From: Solidesulfovibrio magneticus
GTDB taxonomy: Bacteria; Desulfobacterota; Desulfovibrionia; Desulfovibrionales; Desulfovibrionaceae
Assembly: GCA_002482565.1 (NCBI GenBank)
Contig: DLGG01000064.1
Coordinates: 1-64,000 of the forward strand
DNA: 64,000 bases
Reading direction: 5' to 3'
Below the pieces are notes generated by a model. That model ran no database searches, had not been told where the DNA came from, and saw only the letters and a program-made list of their open reading frames with translations. The position numbers and the translations under genes are program-made. Below, piece by piece: positions 63,769 to 64,000 of the stretch; position 1 is the stretch's first letter, and the number at the start of each line of letters is the position of its first letter.

Positions 63769-64000
63769 CTACAACCCACCCAGCCGGACATCTCGTCCCA
63801 GCAGCGCGTTCTCCAAGGTCAAGGCTTCGGCCGGCGGGTGGCGGTGGGCGAGTTCCTGGAGATCGTCGAGGTAACGCCTCGCATGGCTTAAATAAAATGA
63901 CAGGGCCGGGGCGAACTTGCGCCCGACCAGCCCTTCGATAAACAGCCGGCTGATTTCGCGTTCGCGCAGCAGCACGTACTGGGAGAGCAGAAACATGCGC
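63769..64000 (-). CDS. C-terminal part of an unidentified protein (5' end beyond window)
   Basis: The minus-strand frame is open to the window edge and ends at 63769. The visible 76 or more residues (QYVLLREREISRLFIEGLVG, RKFAPALSFYLSHARRYLDD) are helical and charged. An ATG at 63996 exists, but the frame continues upstream, so the true start is unknown. I cannot assign a family. Confidence 0.5.
   Translation of the reverse strand, partial: RMFLLSQYVLLREREISRLFIEGLVGRKFAPALSFYLSHARRYLDDLQELAHRHPPAEALTLENALLGRDVRLGGL

Noticed and set aside
1..64000. CRISPR array, rRNA operon, classical insertion sequence
   Set aside because: No regularly spaced repeats, rRNA segments or additional transposase genes with terminal repeats were seen.

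Overview
The window looks like the chromosome of a GC-rich sulfate-reducing deltaproteobacterium of the Desulfovibrio/Solidesulfovibrio type. This is inferred from the gene order ffh-rpsP-KH protein-rimM-trmD-rplS-rnhB-yraN, a TrmD with an extra C-terminal methyltransferase domain, a eukaryote-like PFK-2/FBPase-2, and dispersed GC-rich palindromic repeats. I ran no database search.

Two different Mu-like transposable prophages lie head to head. Prophage A (1 to about 9.6 kb, minus strand) shows only its left half: an S24-type repressor facing outward, then HTH genes, MuA, MuB, DUF3164, zinc ribbon, gp16 and Mor, a DUF2806 cargo gene, and a holin plus lytic transglycosylase that runs off the window. 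Prophage B (9763-49244, about 39.5 kb, plus strand) appears complete. Its proposed ends carry matching MuA-type sites and are flanked by the 5-bp duplication ATGGG. It has a repressor without a peptidase domain, early genes (HTH, MuA, MuB, Gam, HU), a middle region, a lysis module, Mu-like head genes, a long non-contractile tail (tube, chaperones with a -1 frame overlap, 1793-aa tape measure), fibres, and a right-end accessory block: patatin, Com-like zinc finger and DNA methyltransferase. It resembles B3/D3112-type phages, which combine Mu transposition with a siphovirus tail.

The most striking signal is a 60-nt element found three times, once in A and twice in B. It has the full conserved core of a type II hammerhead self-cleaving ribozyme: GAAA, stem III, GUC cleavage site, stem I, CUGAYGA, then an open stem II. 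One stem I base pair covaries between copies. Each copy lies between early genes, just 5' of a start codon, so self-cleavage would cut the early mRNA. Prophage B also encodes a second structured RNA before its rha gene: a candidate promoter, a hairpin, and a three-way junction ending in a U tract. A branched structured segment precedes com, and repeated boxes precede the late operons.

From 49.25 kb the sequence is host: tRNA-Phe with its terminator, a hypothetical gene pair, the minus-strand translation/SRP operon, an RRM protein, a YkgJ-like protein, an aminotransferase, a U32-family protein coupled to PFK-2/FBPase-2, a Ser-rich small protein and a partial gene at the right edge.
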